From positions 1 to 14,391 of the forward strand of contig JASIBJ010000220.1 in assembly GCA_030045215.1 (NCBI GenBank): a stretch of 14,391 bases of DNA. The letters run 5' to 3'. A program made the position numbers and the translations under genes. This document shows, piece by piece, positions 6,272 to 12,442 of this stretch (position 1 is the first letter of the stretch; each line of letters starts with the position of its first letter). This DNA is from Streptosporangiaceae bacterium. GTDB lineage: Bacteria > Actinomycetota > Actinomycetes > Streptosporangiales > Streptosporangiaceae. Below the pieces are notes generated by a model. That model searched no databases. It was not told the origin of the DNA and worked only from the letters and a program-made list of their open reading frames with translations.

Positions 6272-8935
6272 CTAGCCTGCGGGAGCCGCGGCCGCCGCGT
6301 CGGAGGCTGATCCGGGGAGCCTGGCCTGGTCATCGTGACCTCTTGGCTCGCGCGGCCCGGCCTCGCCCGACTTTCCGTCGGCCGGCCCGCGAGCCCGCCC
6401 AGGATCGGCGAAGGCCTCGATGCCGGGCGCCGTCATCGGCTTGGCGAGCAGGAATCCCTGGCCGAGGCCACAGCCCATGGCTCGCAGCAGCTCGAGCTGT
6501 TCCGGCCGGTCGATGCCTTCGGCAACGATCTCGATGCCCAGGTCGTGCCCGACCTGGACGATGGTCCTGGTCAGCATCGCCAGCGTCCCGTCGGTACTGA
6601 GCCCGGCCACAAATGACGGGTCGATCTTGATGATGTCGACCGGGAGCTCACGGAGATAGGCGAGCGAGGCGTAGCCCGTGCCGAAGTCGTCGATTGCCAG
6701 CCGCACGCCGAGCTGACGCAGCCGGCCGAGCTCATCGAGGGTCGGGCCGGCTACCTCTAGCAACACCCGCTCGGTGACCTCTAGGGTCAGCGCGGATCGC
6801 GGCAGCCCGCAGTCGTCGAGCGCCGTCAGCACCAACTCCGCGAACCGCGGCGCGCTTACCTGACGCAGGGAGAAGTTCACCGACAGCCCGATCGGCCAGC
6901 CCGCGGCCCGCCACTGCGCCGCCTGCTGGCAGGCCTCTCGCAGCACCCAGTCTCCGAGCGCGACGATGAGTCCAGACTCCTCAGCGACGCTGAGGAATTC
7001 AGTCGTCGGGACCTGCTCGCCGCGGCGAGACCAGCGCACGAGCGCCTCGACGCCGGCTACCCGCGAGGTCGAGAGCTCCACAAGCGGCTGGTACTCGACG
7101 GCCAGGCCGTCTTCCGCGATCGCCTGGCGGAGATCGCTCGCCAGTTCCAGTCGCCTGATGACGTCCGCGTGCATGTGTGCCGCGAACACCTCGACCCGAT
7201 CTCCTCCGGCCTCTTTAGCCCTGGCCATGGCCAAGTCAGCGTTGCGCAGGAGGTGCTCGCCGACATCCGGCCCGGCGAAGGCGACGCCTAGGGCGGCCGT
7301 CATGGTCACGTCGCGGTCTGCGACCTGGAACGGGGCGGCGGCGATGGCGTCTGCCAGCCGCTCCGCCATGTCAACGATCTCCTGCGGGCTAGCCGGGTGC
7401 TCGACCAGGATCGCGAACTCGTCGCCACCCCAGCGGGCGACCGTGTCGTGCGCCGGCACAAGGCCCCGCAGGCGCCGTCCCACCTGGGCCAGCAGCAGGT
7501 CGCCGGCGCCGTGGCCGACTGAGTCGTTGATGGCGGTGAACCCGTCGAGATCGACGAAGATCGCTCCGGAGCGCTCCGGCGGGTTAGCGCTACCGCCGAC
7601 GGGCTGCCTGGCGAGCAGGTCCTTCGCCCGCTCCTCCAGGTAGGCCCGGTTGGGCAGTCCGGTCAGCCCGTCGTGGAAGGTGAGGTGAGTCACCTGCCTG
7701 CGCAGCTCTACCTGGTCGCTGACGTCCCTCGCCGTCACCAGCATGGCATTCTGCCGACCCGAGCCGGCGTACCGTGAGACGGTTGCTTGCACGTCCCGCC
7801 AGGTCCCGTCCGCGGCCCGTACCTGGCAGGCGAGGCTGGCCGCGGGGGCGGATGCCCCTGACGTGGCCAGCGCGGCAGCCCGCACTGCGCCGACCCGGTC
7901 ATCGGGGTGGATCAGGTCGGCCAGCCTCTGCCCGGCTAGTTGCGCCGGCTCATACCCATACCGCGCTACCGCCTGGCTCGCGTAGGTGACCACGCCGCCG
8001 GCGTCACACAGCAGGACGACGTCGCTCGTGCGTTCGGCCAGTTGCAGGAACTTGCTGCCAGGCAGCTCGCCCAGGTCTGATGTCGCCGCCGCCCGCAGGA
8101 GCAGGCCGCCGGCCCGTATTGCCAGGGCCAGCATCAGGGCGCACCCCGCGATCAGCGGTACCGGCCCGCTGTTTCCCCAGGTCACAACCGCGAACACCAA
8201 CATAACGACGGCGGCCGCGGTCGAGGCGGTCAGCCCGAGCGCGGTCCCCAGCAGAGCCGGGATGGGGCGAGAGCCGCCGGCCTGAGCGCCGGCCCCCGCG
8301 GATCCGGAATAGAGCAGGCCGCTCGCTCCGAGCAGGCAAATCGCGAGCAGCCAGGCCAACTGCGGCCAGGTCCCCGGATGCGCGCCCGACGCGCGAGCCT
8401 GGACAGCGAGCAGGTCGCCGAGAGTGGCTGCCGCCACGGCGAAGTAGGGCGGCAGCGCGGCGCGGCCGGCGCGCAGTACCACCGCGAGGCTGCCGCCGAG
8501 CACGACCAGGTCAGCCACTGGATGGATGAGATCGACGGCGAACGATCCAGCCCCGACGGCCGTCGCAGCGTATGCGGACCGCAGCACGGCAATCCACCCG
8601 ATGCCGAAGATGCCGAGGCTAAGCAGGCAGCCATCCACCAACTGGCCCAGCCGGTCTGGCGACCGGCCGGGCGGAGCCAGCTTGATCAGGCCAATGACGA
8701 GGGGGATCAGCCCAATCAGCGCAAGGAGATCGGTGAGGGATAGCTGGATTGCGGTTGGCGTTACCGATCCGGCAGCGGCGATCTGAGCAATGAACGCGGC
8801 GCCCCAGGCAGCTGCGGAGGCGGCGAGCCAACGATAGGCGGGACCGCCTGCACGCGCGCGGCGGAGCAGCAGCCCGATCGCCACCGCCGCTACGAGCGCG
8901 CCGAGAACCGTCCAGGCTGGTGACCCAGCGCTCAT
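6272..8935 (-). CDS. Membrane PAS-GGDEF-EAL cyclic-di-GMP turnover protein, 887 aa
   Basis: It is predicted to make and/or degrade cyclic di-GMP at the cytoplasmic membrane. About eight hydrophobic helices fill residues 8-282 (for example 8-26, 67-86, 100-119, 133-153, 191-209, 236-252, 259-282). A PAS domain lies at about 294-408, a diguanylate cyclase domain at about 412-580 with intact GGDEF at 503-507, and an EAL phosphodiesterase domain at about 594-835. Its key motifs are intact: EALVRW (630-635), SVNFS, EVTERVLLE, DDFGTGYAS, IKID and AEGID. The residues preceding GGDEF at the inhibitory-site position read PAHD rather than RxxD, so product inhibition of the cyclase is probably absent. 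A low-complexity tail follows (845-887). ATG 8935 must be the start because TAG is in frame three codons upstream. Its own ribosome binding site is weak; a small ORF overlaps the start by ATGA. Confidence 0.93.
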   Translation of the reverse strand: MSAGSPAWTVLGALVAAVAIGLLLRRARAGGPAYRWLAASAAAWGAAFIAQIAAAGSVTPTAIQLSLTDLLALIGLIPLVIGLIKLAPPGRSPDRLGQLVDGCLLSLGIFGIGWIAVLRSAYAATAVGAGSFAVDLIHPVADLVVLGGSLAVVLRAGRAALPPYFAVAAATLGDLLAVQARASGAHPGTWPQLAWLLAICLLGASGLLYSGSAGAGAQAGGSRPIPALLGTALGLTASTAAAVVMLVFAVVTWGNSGPVPLIAGCALMLALAIRAGGLLLRAAATSDLGELPGSKFLQLAERTSDVVLLCDAGGVVTYASQAVARYGYEPAQLAGQRLADLIHPDDRVGAVRAAALATSGASAPAASLACQVRAADGTWRDVQATVSRYAGSGRQNAMLVTARDVSDQVELRRQVTHLTFHDGLTGLPNRAYLEERAKDLLARQPVGGSANPPERSGAIFVDLDGFTAINDSVGHGAGDLLLAQVGRRLRGLVPAHDTVARWGGDEFAILVEHPASPQEIVDMAERLADAIAAAPFQVADRDVTMTAALGVAFAGPDVGEHLLRNADLAMARAKEAGGDRVEVFAAHMHADVIRRLELASDLRQAIAEDGLAVEYQPLVELSTSRVAGVEALVRWSRRGEQVPTTEFLSVAEESGLIVALGDWVLREACQQAAQWRAAGWPIGLSVNFSLRQVSAPRFAELVLTALDDCGLPRSALTLEVTERVLLEVAGPTLDELGRLRQLGVRLAIDDFGTGYASLAYLRELPVDIIKIDPSFVAGLSTDGTLAMLTRTIVQVGHDLGIEIVAEGIDRPEQLELLRAMGCGLGQGFLLAKPMTAPGIEAFADPGRARGPADGKSGEAGPREPRGHDDQARLPGSASDAAAAAPAG

Positions 8936-9018
8936 CGCGCACTACCGACGGCAAGGGCGTCCGCTGGGGACGCAAAGTGCCCGGACACAGTGCCCGCGGG
9001 CACCGAACGTCCGATCAC
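8932..9018 (-). CDS. Possible small coupled ORF upstream of the GGDEF-EAL gene, 28 aa
   Basis: A GTG at 9018 is preceded by GAGGAGG (9029-9023) with a 4-base spacer, the best ribosome binding site in this part of the window. It opens 28 codons that begin VIGRSVPAGTVSGHF and stop at TGA, which overlaps the ATG of the GGDEF-EAL gene as ATGA. That geometry is typical of translational coupling, and the downstream gene has only a weak ribosome binding site of its own. A TTG at 9177 would extend the frame to 81 residues but lacks a ribosome binding site. The peptide has no recognisable domain; it may act as a leader for coupling rather than as a functional protein. It could still be a chance frame. 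Confidence 0.4.
   Translation of the reverse strand: MIGRSVPAGTVSGHFASPADALAVGSAR
8957..9003 (-). other. Cluster of hairpins in the leader of the GGDEF-EAL gene
   Basis: Three adjacent inverted repeats lie inside the small ORF, just ahead of the GGDEF-EAL start. They are a perfect 14-base palindrome GTGCCCGCGGGCAC (8990-9003), an imperfect one (8977-8988, GTGTCCGGGCAC on the minus strand), and a 6-base-pair stem with arms GCGTCC/GGACGC and a 5-base loop (8957-8973). AGTGCCCG is also directly repeated at 8976 and 8989. In mRNA these would form a structured leader; in DNA the palindromes could be operator sites. Roles are inferred. Confidence 0.35.
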
Positions 9019-9029
9019 CTGACCTCCTC

Positions 9030-9419
9030 GATGAACATCCTCATTGCATGCGGTTTCACCACCGGGCCCGCCTGCGGGCAGGCTGGCACATGTGTCATCA
9101 GGACAAGCAGGCCAGCGGCCTACTCGGCCTGGTGCGTATTGATGCCGTGCCTCGGGCTCATCATCGAGCTTCTGCAAGACACGACTCGCCAGCAGCCGCC
9201 ATTAGTTCCAGCAGGCGTGCGTGATTCGCCAGTGAACCTAGCGCGCTTCTCGCGAGTGCCGGGAGCACAATGCTTAAGCACTGTATGGGTCGCAGGTCAC
9301 GCTTCGATTGAGGAAGGGCCTACACAAGGCGACAACTTGACGGCTGCCCGTAACGACTAGGCAAATGCCAACCGATGCGCGTTATCAGGGCTCAACCCCC
9401 GTGTTCTGCGTCGTATCGG
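9030..9419. other. Intergenic region downstream of metG, no gene seen
   Basis: This stretch between the metG stop and the small coupled ORF is less GC-rich than its neighbours from about 9100 to 9360. It holds no ORF with a ribosome binding site or recognisable product. I found no tRNA and no terminator with a U-run. Minor structures are a perfect 10-base palindrome TGCTTAAGCA at 9271-9280 and a GC inverted repeat (GCCTG/CAGGC) near 9068-9082. The promoter of the GGDEF-EAL gene is presumably here, but I could not place it. Confidence 0.4.
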
Positions 9420-11150
9420 TCACAGCGCGGCTGCGGACGACCCTGTTCCCGCCCGCGAAAGCACTGGCGCCGGAACGGCTTTACGCTCCAGTGCGCCCGG
9501 ATCGGTCGCCGTCGCAGGACGCTGCCGGGTCTCGATGCGCGGGAAGAGCGGCCTGGGCCGGGGCAGGACGCCTGCCGAGTCGTTGCAGGCCGCCGCGATG
9601 CGCGCGGCCAGGTCGGGCAGGAATGGCCAGATCTCGGCGGCCAGGATCTGGCAGGCCGCGACGAGGGCCCCGAGCACGGCGTCCAACCGGGGACCGGCGG
9701 TGCTGTCGCCGGCCCGCTCGGCCCTGGCCAGGTGCCAGGGCTCGGTCGCGTCCACGTAGCGGTTGGCCTGCTCGACGATCTGCCAGACCGCTGCGGTGGC
9801 GGCCCGGAAGTCGAAGTCCGCCAGCGCCGCCCCGACGGCCACTGGCGCCCGCTCGATCGCGGCCCGGAGGTCAGCTGCGTCCTCGGGCCAGTCCGGCGCG
9901 CCGGCCGGGGCGCCGGGCCCGCCAGGAGCGGCGGCCAGCCAGCGGGTCGTGCCGGCCGGCCATGCGCAGGGAGTGATGACCCCGGCCCGGCTTGAGTGGA
10001 CGAGCGAGATGACCCGGCTGACCAGGTTGCCCAGGCCGTTCGCGAGGTCCTCGTTGGCCCTCGCGACCAGCCGCTCCACGCTGAAGTCGGTGTCGCCCAC
10101 GCTGGGGACGTCGCGTAGCAGCCACCAGCGCAGCGCGTCGATACCGTACTGGCCGGCCAGTTCGACCGGATCGGTCCGGCGCCGGCTAGCCTCGGGCGCC
10201 GACTTGCTGATCTTGTTGCCGTCTACGGTGAGGTAGTCGTGCACGAAGATCTCGGTTGGCACCGGCTCCCCCGCCGACAGCAGGATGGCCGGCCAGTAGA
10301 CGGCGTGGAACCGGAGCACGCCCTTGCCGACGAGGTGCACACGCCGGTCGGCGCCGGCCCACCACCGCTCGTAGTCCTCGCTGCGGGCGCCATAGCCGAG
10401 CGCAGTGATGTAGTTACCGAGTGCGTCCCACCACACGTAGATCACCTGGCCGGGATCACCGGGAACGCCGATTCCCCAGCCCCGCGCCCGGGCCACGGAG
10501 CGGGAGATGCTGAAGTCCTCCAGGCCGCCGGCGATGAACCCGAGCACCTCGTTGCGGCGCCCGGCCGGCTCGATCCTGAGCCTGCCGGAGCTGATCAGGC
10601 TGCGCAGCTGGTCCTGGTATCTGGACAGCCGGAAGAACCAGTTTTCCTCGGCCACGAGCTGCGGCGGCCTGCCGTGCTCGGGACAATTGCCGCCGTCCAG
10701 CTCGGCCTCGGTATAGAACTGCTCGCACCGGACGCAGTACAGGCCCTCGTACGACCGCTGGTACAGGTCACCGCTGGCCTCGCAGGCACGCCACAGCCGC
10801 TCCACGCCTGGCCGATGCCGCGGATCGGTGCTGGTGCGGATGAAGTCGTCGAAACTGAGCGAGAGATCGCCGCGCAGCGCCGCGAACGCGCTGGCGTTCC
10901 GGTTCACCAGTTCCCTGGTCGTGATCCCTTCCGCCTCGGCGGCGAGGACGTTCGTCAGCGAGTTGTCGTCGGTGCCGCTTTGCAGCCGGACCTCGTCGCC
11001 GGTCCGGCGATGATGCCGGGCGAGCACGTCGGCTTGCACAAGCTCGAGCGCGTGCCCTAGGTGCGCGCGCCCGTTGACGTAGGGGATGGTGGTGCTGAGG
11101 TAAACCCGGGTTGGGTTAGCGCGGCTGGAGTTAATGCGGCTGGCGGTCAT
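9420..11150 (-). CDS. metG: Methionyl-tRNA synthetase
   Basis: This class I aminoacyl-tRNA synthetase charges tRNA-Met, including the initiator, in the cytosol. The catalytic signature AHLGHALE (HIGH type, HLGH at 30-33) and KISKS (313-317) are intact. One zinc knuckle is visible in the connective peptide (C139-x2-C142 ... C156-P-x-H159). VWWDALGNYITALG and VHLVGKGVLRFHAVYWPAIL are conserved catalytic-domain blocks. The helical anticodon-binding domain fills about 360-540, with NRYVDATEPWHLA typical, and the core ends near PRPLFPRIE. There is no C-terminal tRNA-binding (EMAP-like) domain. At 576 residues it is a normal short MetRS. ATG 11150 has AGGAGG five bases upstream; an in-frame start at 11192 has none. 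A 218-base leader with a Met-rich leader ORF and hairpins suggests attenuation control. Confidence 0.95.
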   Translation of the reverse strand: MTASRINSSRANPTRVYLSTTIPYVNGRAHLGHALELVQADVLARHHRRTGDEVRLQSGTDDNSLTNVLAAEAEGITTRELVNRNASAFAALRGDLSLSFDDFIRTSTDPRHRPGVERLWRACEASGDLYQRSYEGLYCVRCEQFYTEAELDGGNCPEHGRPPQLVAEENWFFRLSRYQDQLRSLISSGRLRIEPAGRRNEVLGFIAGGLEDFSISRSVARARGWGIGVPGDPGQVIYVWWDALGNYITALGYGARSEDYERWWAGADRRVHLVGKGVLRFHAVYWPAILLSAGEPVPTEIFVHDYLTVDGNKISKSAPEASRRRTDPVELAGQYGIDALRWWLLRDVPSVGDTDFSVERLVARANEDLANGLGNLVSRVISLVHSSRAGVITPCAWPAGTTRWLAAAPGGPGAPAGAPDWPEDAADLRAAIERAPVAVGAALADFDFRAATAAVWQIVEQANRYVDATEPWHLARAERAGDSTAGPRLDAVLGALVAACQILAAEIWPFLPDLAARIAAACNDSAGVLPRPRPLFPRIETRQRPATATDPGALERKAVPAPVLSRAGTGSSAAAL

Positions 11151-11196
11151 CGGAACCTCCTGGGAAGAAGTCAGGGGCACCGACCCGCACATGAAT

Positions 11197-11217
11197 CGAG
11201 GCCCCGGCGGGGCCTCG
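11197..11217 (-). terminator. Terminator-like hairpin in the metG leader
   Basis: Perfect 9-base arms CGAGGCCCC and GGGGCCTCG enclose a 3-base loop. On the minus strand it sits 46 bases before the metG ATG and is not followed by a U-run, as is common for high-GC actinobacterial terminators. It may terminate read-through from the dioxygenase gene. More interestingly, it may be the 3:4 terminator of an attenuator, because GGCCCCG in its 5' arm (plus-strand positions 11208-11214) can instead pair with CGGGGCC (11246-11252) of the upstream hairpin. Confidence 0.5.
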
Positions 11218-11242
11218 TGCGGACTGCGTCCTGGCGTGCTGA

Positions 11243-11266
11243 GATGGCCCCGGCTAGCGGGGCATC
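11243..11266 (-). promoter_or_regulatory. Leader hairpin (1:2) including a Met codon of the leader ORF
   Basis: The arms GATGCCCC (11266-11259) and GGGG-C-CATC (11251-11243) pair over 8 bases with one bulged C and a 7-base loop. The 5' arm contains the second of two tandem Met codons and a Pro codon of the leader ORF, and its stop codon lies in the loop. The 3' arm can pair alternatively with the 5' arm of the terminator-like hairpin at 11197-11217. A ribosome stalled at the Met codons would block this hairpin and favour the alternative pairing. Confidence 0.45.
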
Positions 11267-11292
11267 ATCACCGAATACGCGCGGAACTGCAT
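11254..11292 (-). CDS. Putative metG leader peptide MQFRAYSVMMPR
   Basis: A 12-codon ORF runs from ATG (11292) to TAG (11254). Its ninth and tenth codons are tandem ATG, followed by only Pro and Arg before the stop. It lies 103 bases upstream of metG and overlaps the first of two leader hairpins. A TAGACT -10 box ends six bases before its ATG, so transcription would start at or next to the A of ATG and the ORF would be translated from a leaderless mRNA, a frequent arrangement in Actinobacteria. Tandem codons for the amino acid used by the downstream synthetase are what a transcription-attenuation leader would contain. The ORF is short and could be chance; its position and the hairpins are what raise confidence. 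Confidence 0.5.
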   Translation of the reverse strand: MQFRAYSVMMPR

Positions 11293-11298
11293 GCGTAT

Positions 11299-11304
11299 AG
11301 TCTA
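11299..11304 (-). promoter_or_regulatory. Putative leaderless-type -10 box for the metG leader
   Basis: TAGACT (11304 to 11299) fits the TANNNT consensus and lies six bases before the leader ORF ATG, so the start point coincides with the A of ATG. No convincing -35 is visible 16-19 bases upstream (GATATG at 17), which is common in actinobacterial promoters. It lies 65 bases beyond the dioxygenase stop, so metG probably has its own promoter. Confidence 0.45.
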
Positions 11305-11368
11305 CCGGCTGCGCACAAGGCCATATCGAAGGGCCGGAGCCGGAGCAACGACCTCAGCCGACGGCGGC

Positions 11369-12223
11369 CTAGCCGGCGACCGGTGCCAGCACGAAATCCA
11401 CGTCGACGACGTAGCTGACGTCCGGCGGGTCATCGGGCCCGGCCGGCCGGAACTCGCTGATCAGGGAGTCCCGGACGCCGAAGACGGCATCGCTGCCCAG
11501 GTGCTCGTTGGCGGAGTCGAAGATGTGGGTCGTGACCGGCTCATAGCCCGGGGCCGACAGGATGAGGTGCACGTGCGCCGCCCGGTAATTGTGCCTTCCG
11601 GTGGCGCGGTAGATGTTGCCGACCGGACCATCGATGGGAACGGGGTAGCTCACCGGCCGCGAGGTCCGGAAGGCGAAGCCGCCGTCGGGGCCGGTCGTAA
11701 AGACGCCGCGGAGGTTGAAGTCTGGCTGCTGCGGATCCTGGATGTCGTAAAGCCCGTTCCCGCTGCCCTGCCAGACGTCGAGGGTGGCGCAGTCGACTGC
11801 AGTGCCCGCCGTGTCGGTGACCCGGCCGCGAATCAGCGTCGCGGAGCCGTCCTCCGGGCGCCCGATATGCTCCCCCATCTCCCGGTGCGGAGCTCCTGGC
11901 CGGTAAAACGGACCGAGCACGGTCGGCTCGGTGGCGCCCTCGGCGGCGTTAATGGTCTCGACCAGCGAGGAGAGTCCCAGCGTGTCGGAGAGCAAGATGA
12001 ATTCCTGGCGCTGAGGGTCGCACTTCTGCCCGACAGCGGTCAGGAACTCGATCCCCGCCATCCACTCCCTGGCGGTCAGGCCGGTCTCGACCGCGAACGC
12101 GTGCATGTGCCTGATGAGGGCGGCCAGCAGTTCCCGGAGCCGGGGGTCCGGCGTCCCCGCGTAAGCCTGCAAGACCTCGGCGGTCAGTTTCTCTGCGGTG
12201 ACATCGTGGGCATTCTTGGCCAT
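11369..12223 (-). CDS. Intradiol ring-cleavage dioxygenase (catechol/hydroxyquinol 1,2-dioxygenase family), 284 aa
   Basis: This non-haem Fe(III) enzyme is predicted to cleave catechol or a hydroxyquinol between the two hydroxylated carbons, giving a muconate or maleylacetate. The N-terminal helical dioxygenase domain (about 12-95, including EWMAGIEFLTAVGQKCD) serves dimerisation in this family. The catalytic beta-sandwich follows, with TEPTVLGPFYRPGAP at about 98-112. Expected iron ligands are all present: Y159 (GLYD), Y193 (SYPVP), H217 and H219 (RAAHVHLI). The length and N-terminal domain favour the catechol/hydroxyquinol 1,2-dioxygenase branch over protocatechuate 3,4-dioxygenase. No other aromatic-degradation gene is nearby, so the substrate is open. 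The ATG at 12223 has no good ribosome binding site (AGGG abuts it); TAAGCT eight bases upstream could be a leaderless-type -10, or translation may be coupled to the 47-residue ORF ending 11 bases upstream. Confidence 0.9.
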   Translation of the reverse strand: MAKNAHDVTAEKLTAEVLQAYAGTPDPRLRELLAALIRHMHAFAVETGLTAREWMAGIEFLTAVGQKCDPQRQEFILLSDTLGLSSLVETINAAEGATEPTVLGPFYRPGAPHREMGEHIGRPEDGSATLIRGRVTDTAGTAVDCATLDVWQGSGNGLYDIQDPQQPDFNLRGVFTTGPDGGFAFRTSRPVSYPVPIDGPVGNIYRATGRHNYRAAHVHLILSAPGYEPVTTHIFDSANEHLGSDAVFGVRDSLISEFRPAGPDDPPDVSYVVDVDFVLAPVAG

Positions 12224-12234
12224 CCCTGGCGAGC

Positions 12235-12378
12235 TTAGTCGCGCCAGGCCAGGCTGCCTAGCCGGAGGTTAGTCCCGCTGCCGCGCAGCTCGGTCCGCGT
12301 TAGCTGTGAGCCGCTCAGATTGTGCGCCATCGGGATGCCGTTCAGCGTTACGAATAAACCGGGATCTAGTATGGTCAT
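12235..12378 (-). CDS. Possible small ORF upstream of the dioxygenase, 47 aa
   Basis: An ATG at 12378 opens 47 codons (beginning MTILDPGLFVTLNGIPMAHN) that end at TAA, 11 bases before the dioxygenase ATG. TAGACT at 12403-12398 is a candidate -10 box, and only a weak purine run (AGAAAAGAA) serves as ribosome binding site. The first codons are AT-rich, including ATA, CTA and a TTA codon, unusual for this genome; the second half is GC-rich. The middle has a leucine every five residues (NLSGS-QLTRT-ELRGS), reminiscent of pentapeptide repeats but too short to assign. It may be a small protein, a translational leader for the dioxygenase, or a gene remnant. Confidence 0.35.
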   Translation of the reverse strand: MTILDPGLFVTLNGIPMAHNLSGSQLTRTELRGSGTNLRLGSLAWRD

Positions 12379-12394
12379 GCCATTCTTTTCTAGA

Positions 12395-12400
12395 TAAAGT
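12395..12400 (+). promoter_or_regulatory. Possible -10 box of the propeller-protein gene
   Basis: TAAAGT fits TANNNT. With a start point near 12407 the mRNA would have a leader of about 36 bases carrying GAGGTGGGGG before the GTG at 12443. It overlaps the candidate -10 of the divergent small ORF (12398-12403, minus strand). The area is the most AT-rich in the window. No clear -35 was found. Confidence 0.3.
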
Positions 12401-12410
12401 CTATTGGATC

Positions 12411-12424
12411 AGCCTTTCAAGGCT
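12411..12424. promoter_or_regulatory. Operator-like palindrome in the divergent promoter region
   Basis: AGCCTTTCAAGGCT is a perfect inverted repeat (6-base arms, 2-base centre). It lies between the start of the propeller-protein gene (12443) and the divergent TAGACT/TAAAGT boxes at 12395-12403. It would sit just downstream of the rightward start point and upstream of the leftward one, a position from which one regulator could control both directions. The function is inferred. Confidence 0.35.
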
Positions 12425-12442
12425 CTGAGGTGGGGGATTCGT

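Noticed and set aside
8969..8977. GACGCAAAG on the plus strand, resembling the core of the GEMM-I cyclic-di-GMP riboswitch, next to a GGDEF-EAL gene
   Set aside because: It is on the opposite strand to the GGDEF-EAL gene, no plus-strand gene follows, its GACGC is used in a simple hairpin, and the rest of the GEMM consensus is missing.
8920..9360. Open plus-strand frame of 146 codons in the metG/GGDEF-EAL gap
   Set aside because: No ribosome binding site at its starts (an anti-Shine-Dalgarno CCTCCTC precedes the internal ATG), mixed composition, no recognisable domain, and it overlaps the start of the GGDEF-EAL gene.
9030..9419. tRNA or other structured RNA gene in the metG/GGDEF-EAL gap
   Set aside because: GGTTC-like strings occur, but none has the paired T-arm and acceptor stem needed, on either strand.
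11151..11368. T-box riboswitch upstream of metG
   Set aside because: No TGGNACCGCG-type T-box sequence or specifier-loop arrangement was found on the minus strand; the leader-peptide model fits better.
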